NCBI RefSeq assembly: GCF_024139115.2
Contig: NW_026942550.1
Location: forward strand, 62,001-126,000
DNA: 64,000 bases
Direction: 5' to 3'
Source: Armigeres subalbatus
Lineage: Eukaryota; Arthropoda; Insecta; Diptera; Culicidae
Below the pieces are notes generated by a model. The model was not told the DNA's origin. It searched no databases and worked only from the letters and a program-made list of their open reading frames with translations. This document shows, piece after piece, positions 22,431 to 33,144 of the stretch (position 1 is its first letter; every line of letters starts with the position of its first letter). The position numbers and the translations under genes were made by a program.

Positions 22431-25400
22431 GTCACTACAATCAAACGTGGCTATCAAAGATCAGAGCCAGTTAATGTTCCTTTCGACCTCACGAAGAACA
22501 TTGATTCGCAAAAATTTGCATCGGCGGTAAAAACTGGTATTGAATCAACTGATATTCTTCCACCACTGGATGAATCTCGATTCCTTACAGAATTGATTCA
22601 TAAAAGCGCATTAGAAGCTCAGAAACGACGCGTTCCAAGTACATCTGTCATAAGAAGACCAGCCACTCCTGGATGGGATGATGAATGTACTAAGTTGTAT
22701 TCTGAGAAATCTGATGCTTTCAAGGCTTTCCGTAAACACGGAAGGTCTGAGCTTTTCGAAGAGTATTTGAGGCTTGAAAGAAAGCTGAAAAACCTTCTTA
22801 AGGCTAAAAGCGTAGCCACTGGCGACGTTTTGTCGAGGGACTATCACGAGAAACCTCAATGACAACTCTTTGGAAAACGGCCCGCAATATGCGGAACCGT
22901 ATCTCCACCAACGAGAGTGAAGAATACTCCAATCGATGGATATTCAACTTCGCAAAAAAGGTCTGTCCAGATTCCGTACCAGCTGAACCGCTATTTAGAG
23001 AATCAACTACTGATCCCGGTTCTCTGGGTGGACCATTCTCAATGCTGGAACTATCTATGTCTCTTCTTTCATCGAACAACTCTTCCCCGGGATGCGATAA
23101 CATTAAATTCAACCTTCTGAAAACCCTCCTGATATCGCTAAAGACGATTACTTGGCCTGTACAACTGTTTCATGGAGTACAACATTGTGCCACCAGAATG
23201 GCGACAGGTGAAAGTAATAGCTATTCAAAAGCCTGGGAAACCAGCGTCTGATCACAATTCATACCGACCGATTGCCATGCTATCATGCATGAGAAAGTTA
23301 TTGGAGAAAATGATCCTTTCAAGAATCGACCATTGGGTCGAACAAAATCCATTACTCTCAAATACCCAGTTTGGTTTTCGCAAAGGTAAAGGAACAAATG
23401 ATTGTCTAGCGTTGCTCTCTTCAGATGTACAGCTGGCCTATGCGCACAAGGAACAACTGGCTTCAGTATTTTTGGATATTAAGGGCGCTTTTGATTCAGT
23501 TTCCATAGAAGTACTGTCAGACAATCTGCGCAGTAGTGGATTACCCGATATTTTAAATAATTTCTTGTACAATTTGTTGTCAGTAAAACATATGAACTTT
23601 ACTCTCGGCACTCTGACAACTTCCAGAAATAGTTACATGGGCCTTCCCCAAGGATCATGTTTAAGTCCCTTGCTTTATAATTTTTATGTTAAAGATATTG
23701 ACAATTGTTTGGAAGGACAATGCACGCTCAGACAACTTGCAGATGACGCCGTGATCTCTCTAAGAGGTCCATGTGCAAATGCCATGCAAGGACCATTGCA
23801 AAGTTCCCTAGATAACCTGACTGTTTGGGCCAGACATTTAGGGATCGAGTTTTCACCGCAAAAACTCAATTGGTTGTGTTTACTAGAAAGCGGAATCCAG
23901 CTCAACTGAAACTAAAGCTGTTGAATGATGACATCAACCAATCTTTATCTTCTAAATACCTTGGGGTCTGGTTTGATTCCAAGTGTACCTGGAAAACCCA
24001 TATTGATTATTTGATAGATAAATGCCGGAAAAGGATACATTTTCTACGTTCTATATCCGGAACGTGGTGGGGTGCTCACCCGGCAGACCTCATCAAACTC
24101 TATAGAACGACTATTCTCTCTGTTTTAGAGTACGGCTCTTTCTGCTTCCTCTCAGCAGCTGATTGCCACCTAATTAAATTGGAACGTATTCAATATCGTT
24201 GTTTGCGTATTGCTCTCGGCTGTATGCATTCAACGCATAACATGAGCCTGGAGGTGCTTGCTGGAGTCACTCCTTTAAAGCACCGTTACTGGGAACTCTC
24301 ACTTAGAATACTGATCAAATGTGGGACAAGTAACACACTTGTCTTAGAAAATTTCGATAATATGCTTGAACTGATTCGTCAGTCAAGATTCCTGAGGGTC
24401 TACCTCAACTACATATCGTCAGATCTTTGTCTTCCATGTTATAATCCACCTCGAGTTAACTTCATCAACGACAGTTCCTCCATTGAATACGATCTGTCCA
24501 TGAAACACGCTATTCAAGGAATACCAGATCATCTTCGACAAATATCTATTCCCTCCATTTTTTCTGAAAAATATGAACATGTCAATTGCAACAACAGATA
24601 TTTCACTGATGGTTCTCGCATCAACGGATCCACTGGCTTCGGTGTCTTCAATGTAAATTCAACTACCTTCCGAAAACTTCAGGAACCGTGTTCGGTTTAT
24701 GTTGCTGAGCTGGCAGCAATTAACTTCGCTTTGGGGATAATTTCCAATCAGCCCGTAGACCATTATTTCATCTTCTCGGATAGTCTTAGTTCTATCGAGG
24801 CACTCCGGTCGATGAAACCTGTAAAGCACGCATCTTACTTTCTTATAAAAATAAGAGAGCAGATGCGTGATTTGGTCGAAAGATCATTCAAGATTACCTT
24901 TGTATGGGTCCCATCCCATTGCCTAATCTATGGCAATGAGAAAGCGGACACGCTAGCAAAGGTGGGCGCACAGGAAGGTGAAGTTTATGATAGACAAATC
25001 TCGAACAACGAGTTTTTCCCATTAGTCCGTCAGAGTACTCTTCAAAATTGGCAAATGAATTGGTCACACAACGAACTTGGACGGTGGCTATTTTCTATAG
25101 TTCCTAAAGTTTCTGCGCGAGCGTGGTTCAGAGGTGAGGACTTGAGTCGAGGCTTCATTCGCGTGATGTCGAGGCTTATGTCCAATCACTATTCACTAAA
25201 CGCACATCTCTACAGAATAAACCTTGTCGATAGCAACTTATGTAGGTGCGGAGCCGGTTACGATGACATCGATCACGTAGTTTGGTTCTGCTCGGAAAAT
25301 GACGCCTCCAGAGAGCAATTATTGGATACCCTTGTGGCCCGAGGTAAACAACCCTTCAGGGAAGTAAGAGGTGTATTGGGAGATCGCGATGTGGATTATA

Positions 25401-25837
25401 TGCAGGCCATCTATGCCTTTCTTCGCTCGGCTGATATCGAAGTCTAATGCCCGTGTTTATCTCTTTCTCAGTTTTTTTCTCCGTTTGATTCTGTTTTTCT
25501 GTTCCGTGTACCACAAAGCCCTGGCCATCCGGAAGATGCTCCATGCCGAACAAAAATCGAGCACGACGCCACGCAAAACCGTTTCCAACGTCAAATGCCC
25601 GGATGAGCAGCTGGAATAACCCTAAACCCTACTCCTACCCCGTCCGTCCTGAATTAAGTAATTGTTAACCTTGAGTCACCACGAGTATTATGGTCTACGT
25701 CCCCCTTCCCTACTAACTGTTAATGATAAGATGATACTCATTGTAAAAATATCATACTTAAGAATAGCGGCTCCGCAAAGTGTCACACACGACTGAGCCT
25801 ACCAAATAAATGAAATGGCAAAAAAAAAAAAAAAAAA
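22430..25837 (+). mobile_element. 5'-truncated LOA/I-group non-LTR retrotransposon with RNase H
   Basis: It is inserted in the simple repeat. It starts inside ORF2, between endonuclease and polymerase, so it is 5' truncated. It ends with AATAAA (25805) and an A18 tail (25820-25837). It encodes reverse transcriptase and RNase H plus a C-terminal cysteine/histidine motif, which separates it from the Jockey elements in the window. At least three frameshifts are present. No clear target duplication was found next to the tail. Confidence 0.88.
22440..25447 (+). pseudogene. LOA/I-type ORF2: reverse transcriptase and RNase H, frameshifted
   Basis: Frames in order are 22440-22862 (linker, TPGWDDECTKLYSEKSDAF), 22859-23251, 23172-23909 and 23825-25447. 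Polymerase motifs are WRQVKVIAIQKPGKP, YRPIAMLSCMRKLLEKM, NTQFGFRKGKGTNDCLALL, VFLDIKGAFDSV, MGLPQGSCLSPLLYNFY and LRQLADDAVISL. RNase H catalytic residues appear in RYFTDGSRINGSTGFG (D), VAELAAINFAL (E), IFSDSLSSIEAL (D) and GNEKADTLAKVGA (D). The end carries CRCGAGYDDIDHVVWFC, a cysteine/histidine motif common in this group. The last 540-codon frame is intact, but the whole ORF2 is not. Confidence 0.88.
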
Positions 25838-26150
25838 GCCAGAAAACTCGGCAACAGATACCACAATTGGCGGAATCCTTTGCTTTTTCGCATGAATCGA
25901 ATCACCTGGGCTAGAGGTAGATTCGATTTGCTCAATTTCATCATTAATCAAATCGAATTGATTGCTCAGTTCGATTGGAGAAGAATTATTTCCGATATTA
26001 GAGTTAGAAGGAATATCTGAATTCTCCAGCTTCCTTCTATTTTTTCCGCGCTTGGGCAGGACGGTCTTGAAACCTTGTTTCTTTGAAGGAAGTGGAGAAT
26101 TCAGAGACTCCCCTTCCTCTTGTTTTTGTTAATACTCATTGCTGAGCGTG
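25838..26150 (-). pseudogene. Retrotransposon ORF1 N-terminal fragment (Jockey-like)
   Basis: On the minus strand a serine/asparagine/lysine-rich frame reads SPLPSKKQGFKTVLPKRGKN, later QFDLINDEIEQIESTSSPGD and KKQKIPPIVVSVAEFSGF, ending at the LOA poly(A). The KxPPIVV segment resembles the start of the conserved domain in Jockey-group gag proteins. The ATG at about 26141 is out of frame by one base. Sequence 26150-26410 looks like its 5' untranslated region. The LOA insertion probably cut it, since the remainder is not found on the other side. Confidence 0.6.
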
Positions 26151-26409
26151 GAGACGTGACCTTCTAAGAGGTTTTTTCCCAGAACGGTGTCCCTGCAGGA
26201 TTACCACCGCTTGTCGGAATTTTACTTCCGCAAACGGGTCCAACGTAAAACGAAGGCACGGGTCCTTGCAAAGATCGTAACGGGATCAGTGGGTACAAAT
26301 AGCGCTAAGAAGCACCGTTGAAATTAAAATAGCTTCGGGTAGTATTAAAAACTTCCTTCCGCAAAGAGAGAAAGAACCGCACAGCACGAAAGCACGATGC
26401 GGTCTCTAG

Positions 26410-27035
26410 TATGGTTGATTGGTTGGTTGCTTAACAGGTTGATTGATTGGTTAGTAAGCTGGTTAGTTGATTAGTTGTTATGTTGGCTGCTTGGTTGATT
26501 GATTAATAAGTTGATTGCTAGATTGGTTGGTTAGTTGATTGGTTGATTATTTAGTTGATTGGTTGTTTGATTGGTTGCTTGATTGGTTGATTAGCTGGTT
26601 GGTTGCTTGATTGCTTGGTTGATTGGTAGCTTGCTTGAATTGTTGGTTAATGGTTGCTTGATTGTTGGTTGGTTGCTTTACTGGTTGATTGGTTAGTCAG
26701 CTGGTTAGTTGATTAGTTGTTTGGTTGGTTGCTTGGTTGATTGGTTAATAAGTTGATTGGTAGCTCGCTTGAATGGTTAGTTGATTGATTGGTTAGTTAT
26801 TTGGTTGATGGTTTGGTTGGTTGCTGCTTGATTTGTTAGTCGGTATAATGGTTGATTGGTTGGTTGCTTCATTGTTTGTTGATTGATTGATTGGTTGGTA
26901 ATTTGGTTGCTTGGTTGATTGGCTCGTCGGCTGGTTAGTTGATATGTTGTTTTGTGGGTTGCTTGGTTGGTTGATTAGTTGAGTCGTTGCTTGATTGATT
27001 GGTAGCTTGCTTGAATGGCTGATTGCTGGATTATC
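26410..27035 (+). repeat. Degenerate GGTTGATT-type tandem repeat, block 2 (T/G strand)
   Basis: Same word set and strand as block 1. It stops abruptly at about 27035, where the complementary strand pattern begins. Confidence 0.9.
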
Positions 27036-30000
27036 CAATCAAGCAACCAATCAACTAAATAACCAACCAAGCAACCAACAAGCAATGAAGCAACCAGCCA
27101 ACTATCAACGAACCAACTAATCAACAGTTCTACCAACTAACAAATCAAGCCATAACCAACCAATCAATCAATCAACTAATCAACCAATCAAGAAACCAAA
27201 AAACAACTAATCAACCAATCAGCCGACCAACCATTCAATCAAACGGTAAAGCAACCCATCAACCAAATAACCAACCAATTAAGCTACCAACCAACTAATC
27301 CAGCTATCAGCCATTCAAGCAAGCTACCAATCAATCAAGCAACGAATCAACTAATCAACCAACCAAGCAACCAACAAAACAACATATCAACTAACCAGCC
27401 GACCAGCCAATCAACCAGTAAAGCAACCAATCAATCAAATTACCAAACAATCAATCAATCAACCAACAATGAAGCAACCAACCAATCAATCATTCTACCA
27501 ACTAACAAATCAAGCAGCAACCAACCAACCCTGTCCAGCAGATTTCCTGCAGCGCTACGACGTCGAAGTTGCGGGGATGTAATTCATCGTAGATTATCCT
27601 GTCGCAACCTGCGAAGCCTAGCGACTTGCAGTTCCATGTTCCAAGCTTCCAATCGTGATCCTTTATTCGTCGCCTAGGCCGATTGTATCGAGTCGTATTA
27701 TCTTCTATGTCGTTCGTAATAGTTGTTTTTAAAGGCGGCTTATTGAGCCTGCGCAAAACTCCTGTCTCGTCGGAGGGCCGTCGTGTCAGGGCTGTTTAGC
27801 GTCCCACCTAACACCAGGACTTGGGCTTGTGCGCTTTGAGCGGCACACGGTCGCTTTGGCGGAGCCTACTTGCGGATACATGCAGCTTTTTATAGAGGTT
27901 AAACAGGGTCTACTGTCAAACCCCACCACATCCTAGGCAGACGCCACAACTCGCAGATGGCCTGGGGAGGGATCGTCAAGCCCTTGGACAAAGTCCCTGC
28001 TGCCCCCGACCAACCAACCCATCAACCAAATAACTAACCAATCAATCAACTAACCAATCAAGCAATCTAGCAATCAACTTATTAACCAATCAACCAAGCA
28101 ACCAACAAAACAACCAATCAACTAACCAACAAGCAACCAACCAATCAACCAGTCAACCAACCAACCAACAATGAAGTAACCAACCAACAATCAAGCAACC
28201 AACCAATCAACCATACTACCAACTAACAAATCAAGCAGCAACCAACCAATCAAGTAAGCTACCAATCCACCAAGCAATCAAACAACTAACCAACCAACCA
28301 ACTAATCAACCACCAAGCAACCAACAAAACAACATGTCAACTATCCAGCCGACCAACCAATCAAGCAACCAATGAATCAACTAGTCAAGCAACCAGTCAA
28401 CCAAATTAATAACCAATCAAGCAATCAACCAACCAATCAACCATTCTACCAACTAACGAATCAAGCATCAATCAATCAAATAATCAACCTTTAAAGCAAG
28501 CTACCAATCATCCAAGCAATCATTCAACCAATCAAGCAACCAACAAAACAACATATGAACTAACGAGCCGACCAAACAATCAATCAACCAGTCAAGCAAC
28601 CAATCAACCAAATTACCAACCAATCAAGGAATCAATAAAAAAAAAGCAACCAACCAATCAACCATTCTTCCAACTAACAAATCAAGCAGCAACCAACTAA
28701 CCAAATAACCAACGAATCAATCAAGTAACTAATCAAACAACCAACCATTCAAGCAAGCTACCAATCAACTTATTAACCAATCAACCAAGCAGCCAACAAA
28801 ACAACTAATCAACTAACCAGCCGACTAACCAATCAAGCAACCAACCAATCAACCAGTCAAGCAACCAACCAACAATCAAGCAACCAACAATTCAAGCAAG
28901 CTACCAATCAACCAAGCAATCAAACAACCAACCAGCTAATCAACCAATCAAGCAACCAACCAATCACCAATCAAGCAACCGATCAACCAAATATCCAATC
29001 CAGCAATCAACTTACCAAGCAGTCAACAAAACAACTAATTTACTAACCAATCAATCAACCTGTCAAGCAACCAACCAATCAACCATACTACCAACTAACA
29101 AATCAAGCAGCAATCAACCAAATAATCAACCAAGCAATCAAGCAACCAACCAACTAATTAAGCAACCAACCAACCAACCAATCAAGCAACCAAACAACCA
29201 ATCAAGCAACCAATCAACTAAACAACTTATCAATTAACGAGACGAGCAACCAATCAACTAAATAACCACAACCAATCAATCAAGTAAAGCAACCAATCAA
29301 CCAAATAAGTAACCAACCATCAATCAATTAACTAATCCAGCAACCAACCAATCAAGCAAGATACCAATCAAACAACAAACTAATCAACCAATCAATTAAC
29401 AAGCTAATCAACCAAATAAAGCAACCAACCAATCAACCATTCAAGCATCCAACAAAACAACTAATCAACTAACCAGCCGACTAACCAATCAAGCAACCAA
29501 CCAATCAACCAGTCAAGCAACCAACCAACAATCAAGCAACCAACAATTCAAGCAAGCTACCAATCAACCAAGCAATCAAACAACCAACCAGCTAATCAAC
29601 CAATCAAGCAACCAACCAATCACCAATCAAACAACCAATCAACTAAATAACCAATCAATCCAGCAATTAACTTACCAAGCAGCCAACAAAACAACTAATC
29701 AACTAACCAGCCTACTAACCAATCAATCAACCTGTCAAGCAACCAACCAATCAATCATACCATACTACCAACTAACAAATCAAGCAGCAGCCAACCAAAT
29801 AATCAACCGACCAATCAAGTAACCAACCAGTCAAACAAGCTACCATCTACCAAGCAATCAAGCAACCAACCAACTAATCAACCAATCAACTAATCAACCT
29901 GTCAAGCAACCAACCAATCAACCATACTACCAACTAACAAATCAAGCAGCAATCAACCAAATAATCAACCAAGCAATCAAGCAACCAACCAACTAATTGA

Positions 30001-30405
30001 GCAACCAACCAACCAATCAAGCAACCAACCAACCAATCAAGCAACCAACCAACTAATTAACCAATCAAATAAACAACTTATCAATTAAGTTGACGACCAA
30101 CCAATCAAGCAACCAATCAACTAAATAACCACAACCAATCAATCAAGTAAAGCAACCAATCAACCAAATAAGTAACCAACCATCAATCAATTAACTAATC
30201 CAGCAACCAACCAATCAAGCAAGCTACCAATCAAACAACAAACTAATCAACCAAATCAACAAAACAAGCTAATCAACCAAATAAGCAACCAACCAATCAA
30301 CCGCAGAAATCAACCATTCAAGCATCCAACAAAACAACTAATCAACTAATCAGCCGACCAACCAATCAATCAATCAGTCAAGCATCCAACCAACCAAATA
30401 ACCTA
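27036..30405 (-). repeat. Inverted block of the same tandem repeat (A/C strand)
   Basis: About 3.4 kb of CAATCAACCAACCAAT-type words, the complement of blocks 1 and 2. Longer units are repeated inside it: a stretch around 28790-28990 recurs at 29455-29660, and 29080-29330 recurs at 29930-30200, showing segmental amplification within the array. It is interrupted once, at 27517-28010. Confidence 0.9.
27517..28010 (-). pseudogene. Non-LTR retrotransposon 5' fragment with endonuclease start
   Basis: A minus-strand frame reads DHDWKLGTWNCKSLGFAG then FDVVALQEICWTG, the first two motifs of an apurinic-type endonuclease (TWN and LQE). Upstream sequence to 28010 resembles a 5' leader (ACAGGAGTTTTGCGCAGG). 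The rest of the endonuclease and the polymerase are absent. The clade is uncertain. Confidence 0.7.
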
Positions 30406-30830
30406 CCAGGATCTCGGAAGGATTCCCTGGATAAGCCAGGAAGGATAGATAGGCAAATTAGGAAATATTCCGCGCAGAATCTCTGAAGGATTCCCTGCAG
30501 AATCTCGGAAGGATGGACTGCAGAATCTCCGCAGGATTTCCTCCCGAATCTCGGAAGGATTTTCAGCAGAATCTCGGAAGGTTTCCTTGCAGTTTGGAAG
30601 GATTCCATGAGAATCCCGGAAGGATACGCTGTAGAATCTCGGAAGGATTCCCTGCGGAATCCCAGAATGATTCTTTGTGGAATCTCAGCAAGGCTCCCTG
30701 CGGAATTCCAGACGGATTTGCTGCGTGATTCCGGAATAATTCGCTGCGGGACTCCAGAAGGATTCCCTTCGGATTTCGAAAATAATTCCCGAAAGCATTC
30801 TCTTCGGAATCCCGAAAAGAAATTGAAAAT
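30406..30830. repeat. GGAATCTCGGAAGGATTCC minisatellite
   Basis: An imperfect ~30-base unit containing GAATCTCGGAAGGATTCC and GGAATCCC is repeated about 13 times. Each unit contains inverted halves, so both strands look alike and carry long frames (162 codons on minus). It is related in style to the large GGAATTCC array at 61440-63840. Confidence 0.75.
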
Positions 30831-31286
30831 TATAAAGAAATAAGTCAGTTCAATTCTATAGACCAATTCAGATGGATTTCTACTTATATATGAATATTTA
30901 TATGTTCATTCATACCTAGTACACTTTAGTTCGAACAATGTGGATTACGGGATAGTGATTCCGCTTGTCATGCCAAAACTTGAACGCGGTGCAAAAAATA
31001 ATTCACGGACAGCTGAACAGTGTCTTTCTTTCGAGAAGCTTCTTGTAACATATGTAGGATTTAGTTTACTTCTTTCTATAATTATTGTGTGATTCGATAC
31101 ATCAAACTGCGTGGGCGATAACCGCAGACGAAGCTGTACTCTAGGATTTCTCTGTTGGTATTTGGTATCTCCAGTCTCCGTCTGTTGCTACTACTATGAA
31201 TTCTATAACACTCCAAGCTATTCCAGATCGTCGTTCATTTCTTGCAATCTGGCCCTCTCGCTATCGCTTCTGCCCTGTCCGCCGCC
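30831..31286. other. Downstream sequence of the Tom20 copy and spacer
   Basis: About 31100-31286 lies directly 3' of the Tom20 stop on the minus strand and may be its untranslated region. 30831-31100 shows nothing recognisable. Confidence 0.35.
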
Positions 31287-31680
31287 TTACTGACGCATAC
31301 GATTGATCAGTAGTGTGAACACTTGGGATGGCAAGGTCTGTTGGAGGACTTGGAGAAGCTGTGCCGGTTGGCCGCAGACGATCACTGCGTTAGCCAGATG
31401 CTCGACACCGTTCTCGATGTCACCGGAAGAGATGAGGGCCTCGCCCGTCTGAATTTCCTGGAGGAAAAATCTTGCACTTCTTCATGGTCTGCCATGTTGG
31501 GCATCGTCGTCCGTGGCCCTCCAGCAGCCGAAACAGCCTTCGTCGCTTTCCTCCTCTCTCGCAGCTTCTTTTGAAGTCCGGATCTTTGCGGCGCTTGTGA
31601 TCGAAGTAGATGCAGTAGCTCAGGAACAGCGTTCCGGCCACGCCGGCTGCAATCCCGATGGTAGTTTTAGTAATCTCCAT
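31287..31680 (-). pseudogene. Tom20: Tom20 (TOMM20) near-complete copy, frameshifted
   Basis: Tom20 is the outer-mitochondrial-membrane receptor that binds presequences. The minus-strand start at 31680 gives MEITKTTIGIAAGVAGTLF, the N-terminal membrane anchor, then YFDHKRRKDPDFK. One T is missing at about 31570 compared with the neighbouring units, shifting the frame. Restored by eye, the conserved parts GGPRTTMPNMADHEEVQDF, EIQTGEALISSGDIENGVEH, NAVIVCGQPAQLLQVLQQTL and FTLLINRMRQ follow, with a second shift near 31465, ending at TAA (31287). It has no introns. The length is close to the ~145 residues of insect Tom20. Confidence 0.88.
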
Positions 31681-32440
31681 CTCAACGATTCCGGACCCGA
31701 GCTTCACGGTGGCACTAGCACGTTAATTCCGAACGAGAGAGAGGTCGAAAAGCGAAGAAATTTTCCTGCTTTTGTCCACGAAATGAACTTCTGACCTCCT
31801 CCTGCGCAGCTTCTTTTTGAAGTCCGGATCTTTACGGCGCCTGTGATTGAAGTAGATGCAGTAGCCCAGGAACAGCGTTCCGGCCACGTCGGCTGCAATC
31901 CCGATAGTAGTTTTACTAATCTCCATGTCAACGAGTCCGGACCCGAGCTTCACGGTGGCACTAGCACGTTAATTCCGAACGAGAGAGGTCGAAAAGCGAG
32001 GAAATTTTCCTGCTTTTGTCCACGAAATGAACTTCTGACCTCCTCCCGCGCAGCTTCTTTTTGAAGTCCGGATCTTTGCGGCGCTTGTGATTGAAGTAGA
32101 TGCAGTAGCCCAGGAACAGCGTTCCGGCCACGTCGGCTGCAATCCCGATAGTAGTTTTACTAATCTCCATCTCAACGATTCCGGACCCGAGCTTCACGGT
32201 GGCACTAGCACGTTAATTCCGAACGAGAGAGAGGTCGAAAAGCGAAGAAATTTTCCTGCTTTTCTCCACGAAATGAACTTCTAACCTCCTCACTCGCAGC
32301 TTCTTTTTGAAGTCCGGATCTTTGCGGCGCTTGTGATCGAAGTGGATGCAGTAGCCCAGGAACAGCGTTCCGGTCACGCCGGCTGCAATCCCGATGGTAG
32401 TTTTACTAATCTCCATCTCAACGATTAGCTTCACGGTGGC
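31681..32440 (-). repeat. Three extra tandem copies of the Tom20 leader plus membrane anchor
   Basis: A unit of about 237-246 bases is repeated (marker GCTTCACGGTGGCACTAGCA at 31701, 31947, 32191 and 32428). It contains upstream sequence and the first ~35 codons of Tom20, with starts at about 31929, 32169 and 32419. Each unit ends in the same unrelated tail (SEVHFVDKSRKISSLFDLS) and a stop near LVRN. Three frames of roughly 65-78 codons stay open and encode an intact signal-anchor segment (TTIGIAADVAGTLFLGYCIY). Copies differ by scattered substitutions. Whether any is expressed cannot be told. Confidence 0.85.
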
Positions 32441-32688
32441 ACTAGCAGGAACTAAGAACCATCAAGTTCATCTCATACTTTATAATTTTAACAGAACTTA
32501 TTTATGATCAGAGCAGACAAAAAAACAAAAACAAAACATCGATGCTGTCAGTTATGCGTGCACGGAAAAATAATCATGCGGAAAATGATGACTGACAGCA
32601 TCTGGTTAGTGTCTTTTCAGTTGTATACCTAGGAATCCTACACACCGATTGAAACTTGAACGCAACACGGGAAAATCCCGAGTGTCTG
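32441..32688. other. Subterminal region between Tom20 units and right end
   Basis: Non-coding. It contains a hairpin-forming pair: GATGCTGTCAGT near 32541 and its inverse ACTGACAGCATC near 32590. Promoter elements for the Tom20 units might be here but none is clear. Confidence 0.35.
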
Positions 32689-32708
32689 GTCCCGGTTATT
32701 AGTTCCTG
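32689..32708 (-). repeat. Right terminal inverted repeat of the 15.4-kb transposon
   Basis: Read on the minus strand this is CAGGAACTAATAACCGGGAC, exactly the left end. It lies about 255 bases upstream of the first Tom20 unit. Confidence 0.95.
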
Positions 32709-32979
32709 TTTTAAACTATTTAGTTGTTCGAAAAAAATTTTTTAAATACATTTTCTGCTAAGCGGTGTATGTGCAATATTTTCAACAATGATGTTACACC
32801 GTTTTGAAAAATATTGTTTTACATTTTTAATGACACATTTTCATGCAGCTTTGAAGATATACACATTTTTAGATGAATTTGATGTTATATGCTGTTGAAA
32901 ACGGGTTTGTTTACAATTTGCGACATACGCCGTTTTGAAAAAGTACCCGAGAATTCATTGATAAGCGACTAAGTATTTA

Positions 32980-33144
32980 GGGGCTGTACACCTATTACGT
33001 AAGCACTTATGGGGGGAGGGGCGGTCGGTCAATATTTTACGCTCCATATAAATAAAAATTCATTTGTATGAAAAAAATCTTACATGGGGGGAGGGGTGGT
33101 CGAAAAACCCAGACAAATTGCTTACGTAATAAGTGTACGACCCC
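32980..33144. mobile_element. 165-bp MITE, copy A
   Basis: GGGGCTGTACACCTATTACG is matched imperfectly by the inverted right end (CGTAATAAGTGTACGACCCC). The subterminal GTAAGC repeats and G-rich blocks are inverted too. The same element is in copy B (47569-47731). No clear target duplication was found. Confidence 0.75.

Larger units (their letters stand above)
17300..32708. mobile_element. 15.4-kb gene-capturing hAT-like DNA transposon (non-autonomous)
   Basis: Both ends carry the perfect 20-bp inverted repeat CAGGAACTAATAACCGGGAC (17300-17319; inverted at 32689-32708). TTTTAAAC flanks the element directly on both sides (17292-17299, 32709-32716). Copy B has the unoccupied site with one TTTTAAAC at 47298-47305. 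An 8-bp duplication with T at position 2 and A at position 7, and ends starting CAG, fit hAT elements. No transposase is seen. The cargo is host gene fragments (CCT8, Armitage-like helicase, spenito, Tom20, possibly Cdt1), retrotransposon pieces and inverted simple-repeat arrays. Assignment to hAT is inference; the insertion itself is directly shown. Confidence 0.95.

Noticed and set aside
25820..26150. Twin-priming inversion to explain the minus-strand gag fragment beside the LOA element
   Set aside because: The inverted piece lies downstream of the poly(A) tail and belongs to a different type of element, so it is more likely an earlier fragment cut by the LOA insertion.
21080..30405. CRISPR-like array in the GGTTGATT/AACCAATC region
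   Set aside because: There are no constant repeats separated by unique spacers; it is a degenerate tetranucleotide-based repeat in a eukaryotic genome.
30378..30866. 162-codon minus frame over GGAATCTCGG repeats
   Set aside because: Low-complexity minisatellite with both strands open; no family.
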